Below, in pieces: positions 5,270 to 6,795 of a stretch of 6,795 bases of DNA. The first letter of the stretch is position 1. The number at the start of each line of letters is the position of its first letter. The notes under the pieces are model-generated. The model was given only the letters and a program-made list of their open reading frames with translations. It searched no databases and had not been told where the DNA came from. A program made the position numbers and the translations under genes. Source of the DNA: JANMEX01 sp049696015 (lineage in GTDB: Bacteria > Pseudomonadota > Alphaproteobacteria > Rhizobiales > Rhizobiaceae); contig JBAVTG010000175.1 of NCBI GenBank assembly GCA_049696015.1, positions 1 through 6,795 of the forward strand. Direction: 5' to 3'.

Positions 5270-6280
5270 CTACAATCCCGTCGGCCGAACGCCTAAGAGA
5301 CTAGCCCAAGTCAGGCATTCGTCTGCCCGCATGACGGCGTCTGACGTGCTCATCGAGCGCAAGGATGTTGCGGCGGCCGCGTTGGCCAGCTGCAGGCATT
5401 GGATTGCGGGCCATCCTTCATGCAGGCCGAAATGGTAGCCGGCGGAAAAGGCATCGCCTGCGCCGACGGTGCTGCGGATTTCGGCCTTGGGAATGTTAAC
5501 CGCGCCGGCGGCCACAGGCTGGCCGCCCTTATGCAAGGAAACGGCGCCTTGCGGATGGTGGATGGCGACAGCTTGGCTGACGCCTTTGGCCATCAGGATT
5601 TCACAGGCGCGGGCCGCTTCCTGCCACTGGAAGCCGCCATCCTGATCAAGAGTGATGCCCGCCAAGGCGCCCGCCTCATTGTCGTTGACCACGAGGTAAT
5701 CGAGATGCGGCAGGCAGGGCGCGACCATGCGGGCATTTTCCTGCGGCGCGATGGTCACCATTTCGATGGCCGTCTTGTATCCGGCAGCTTGCGCCTTGGA
5801 AAAGAGGGATGGCCATCCAGCGGTTTGGCTGTTGTCGATGGCTGGAAGCAGGCCGGGCGCGCCGGCATAGAATATGCGGGCTGGCGCGGACGTGTTGACG
5901 TCGAAATCGGTTGAACGGATCAACGCGTTGGCGCCGGGGCAATAGAAGAAGGTGCGCCGCCCGGTATCCTTGACCACCATGACATGGGTTTGCGGCGAGG
6001 CAACGCCGGGCAAGCGGCGCACGGCCGACATATCGAGGCCGCCGTCTTGCGAAATCCTGATGACGGTATCGCCGTAGCTGTCATCGCCGAGCGCGCTTTC
6101 AATCATCACCGGAAAGGGCGCGCCAAGTTTCATCAGCGCGCTGGCGCAATTTTGCGGCGGGCCGCCGGGCAGAACTTCAAATGAGGCGATCTGCGCAACG
6201 GTGTCCTGTTCGGGCCAGCGGTCGATCAGATAGTTGATGTCAGCTGTCATGGAGCCAAACAACAGGATGCCTTCACGCAT
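5270..6280 (-). CDS. PfkB-family (ribokinase-like) carbohydrate kinase
   Basis: A 336-residue sugar kinase predicted to transfer phosphate from ATP to a sugar hydroxyl in the cytoplasm. The N-terminal strand ILLFGSMTADINYLIDRWP is followed by the sugar-binding di-glycine LPGGPPQNCASALMKLG (Gly39-Gly40), and GDDSYGD (65-71). The NxxE motif is in LVVNDNEAG (Asn199, Glu202). The PfkB signature STVGAGDAFSAGY (270-282) carries the catalytic base Asp276 in the anion hole GAGD. Length is typical for ribokinase-like proteins (300-340). The ATG at 6280 lies inside the end of the aldolase gene: the frames overlap by eight bases (ATGCGTGA) and a GGAAGG sits about eleven bases upstream, so the pair is probably translationally coupled. 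The substrate cannot be read from the sequence; fructose, tagatose, 2-keto-3-deoxy sugars or inositol-derived acids are all possible. Confidence 0.85.
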   Translation of the reverse strand: MREGILLFGSMTADINYLIDRWPEQDTVAQIASFEVLPGGPPQNCASALMKLGAPFPVMIESALGDDSYGDTVIRISQDGGLDMSAVRRLPGVASPQTHVMVVKDTGRRTFFYCPGANALIRSTDFDVNTSAPARIFYAGAPGLLPAIDNSQTAGWPSLFSKAQAAGYKTAIEMVTIAPQENARMVAPCLPHLDYLVVNDNEAGALAGITLDQDGGFQWQEAARACEILMAKGVSQAVAIHHPQGAVSLHKGGQPVAAGAVNIPKAEIRSTVGAGDAFSAGYHFGLHEGWPAIQCLQLANAAAATSLRSMSTSDAVMRADECLTWASLLGVRPTGL

Positions 6281-6795
6281 TTGTGCCGTGGCCTTCCAGC
6301 GCCGGTTCGGTGATCATCAAATCATTGTTGAGCGGCACTTTTGGCGGGATGCGTTTCGTCGATAGTTTGTCATGATAGGCGCGCACGGCCTCCTTTGCCG
6401 AAATCGCGCCTTCAATGACCGGGCGGAACAGGGCGATCAAATCCAGCGGCGATTCGGCCAGATTGATCTTGCGGCCAAACAGGGCAACACGCGCGCCATT
6501 TTTTTGCGCCTGATGCAACAGCTCAAAGCAATCGCGCGTGGTGCCGGCGGACCCGCCGAGAATGCCAACGACGAGGCCCGGATCATGCGAGACAAGCTCA
6601 TCCATCGACCGCGCGCCATTATAGGCGATTTTCAGAAACTCCGGGCGCTCGGCGATGGTGACGCCCGCCAGCGCACGGATGATCATGTCATTGACGTAAG
6701 GCGGGATGGCTTCGGGCGGCAGATCGCGCGCGGCATTGGGGTTGAAGACTTCGAGGAAGTATTTCATGCCAATGTCAACACAATCGGCACGGTAG
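6273..6795 (-). CDS. DhnA/LacD-type class I aldolase, C-terminal part (5' end beyond the window)
   Basis: The frame is open to the right edge: codons before the Met at 6767 read LPCRLCVDIG, so 174 codons are visible and that Met is internal. FLEVFNPN starts the visible fold. FLKIAYNGARSMDELV carries a lysine (codon 6630-6632) at the position of the Schiff-base lysine of class I TIM-barrel aldolases. VGILGGSAGTTRDC is the glycine-rich phosphate-binding loop, and ALFGRKIN matches the last-strand GRN/GRK phosphate motif. These features place it in the DeoC/FbaB/LacD superfamily, which reversibly cleaves phosphorylated keto-sugars to a triose phosphate and a second carbonyl product. About 120 N-terminal residues should lie outside. 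It is co-directional with the PfkB kinase and overlaps it, which fits a kinase-then-aldolase sugar route. The C-terminal 25 residues after YHDKL are a tail without recognised motifs. Confidence 0.75.
   Translation of the reverse strand, partial: YRADCVDIGMKYFLEVFNPNAARDLPPEAIPPYVNDMIIRALAGVTIAERPEFLKIAYNGARSMDELVSHDPGLVVGILGGSAGTTRDCFELLHQAQKNGARVALFGRKINLAESPLDLIALFRPVIEGAISAKEAVRAYHDKLSTKRIPPKVPLNNDLMITEPALEGHGTNA

Noticed and set aside
6765..6767. ATG at 6767 as the aldolase start
   Set aside because: The frame stays open upstream to the window edge and the visible part begins in mid-fold, so the true start lies outside.

Overview
The window is GC-rich chromosomal DNA from an alphaproteobacterium, most likely of the order Hyphomicrobiales (Rhizobiales). 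This rests on recognised protein families (a rhizobial-type omega-aminotransferase tail, a conserved alphaproteobacterial hypothetical protein, a GH25 lipoprotein, CobQ) and on several short palindromic repeats of the kind scattered through rhizobial genomes. The genus cannot be fixed from sequence alone.

Layout, left to right. (1) 1-167: 3' end of a class III aminotransferase, plus strand. (2) 168-325: convergent intergenic stretch with a palindromic repeat. (3) 326-1078, minus: a conserved uncharacterised protein whose reading frame appears to contain two different repeat elements. (4) 1079-1345: a mosaic of palindromic repeats that reaches the next gene's stop codon. (5) 1346-2434, minus: a lipoprotein GH25 muramidase. 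(6) 2435-2815: 381 bases without a convincing gene, holding a strong minus-strand intrinsic terminator preceded by two hairpins with the same loop sequence, a candidate small RNA or structured 3' UTR. (7) 2816-3700, minus: 3-hydroxyisobutyrate dehydrogenase (mmsB), divergent from (8) cobQ, 3799-5253, plus, cobyric acid synthase. (9) 5270-6280, minus: a PfkB-family sugar kinase, overlapping by 8 bases the end of (10) a DhnA/LacD-type class I aldolase (6273 to the right edge, minus).

The genes are mostly unrelated housekeeping and catabolic functions: valine degradation, B12 synthesis, peptidoglycan hydrolysis. Only the kinase and aldolase look like a co-translated pathway pair, plausibly phosphorylating a sugar or keto-sugar and cleaving the product; their substrate is not readable here. 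I see no phage, CRISPR, IS element, tRNA or rRNA. The most unusual material is the repeats inside coding sequence and the twin-hairpin intergenic region.
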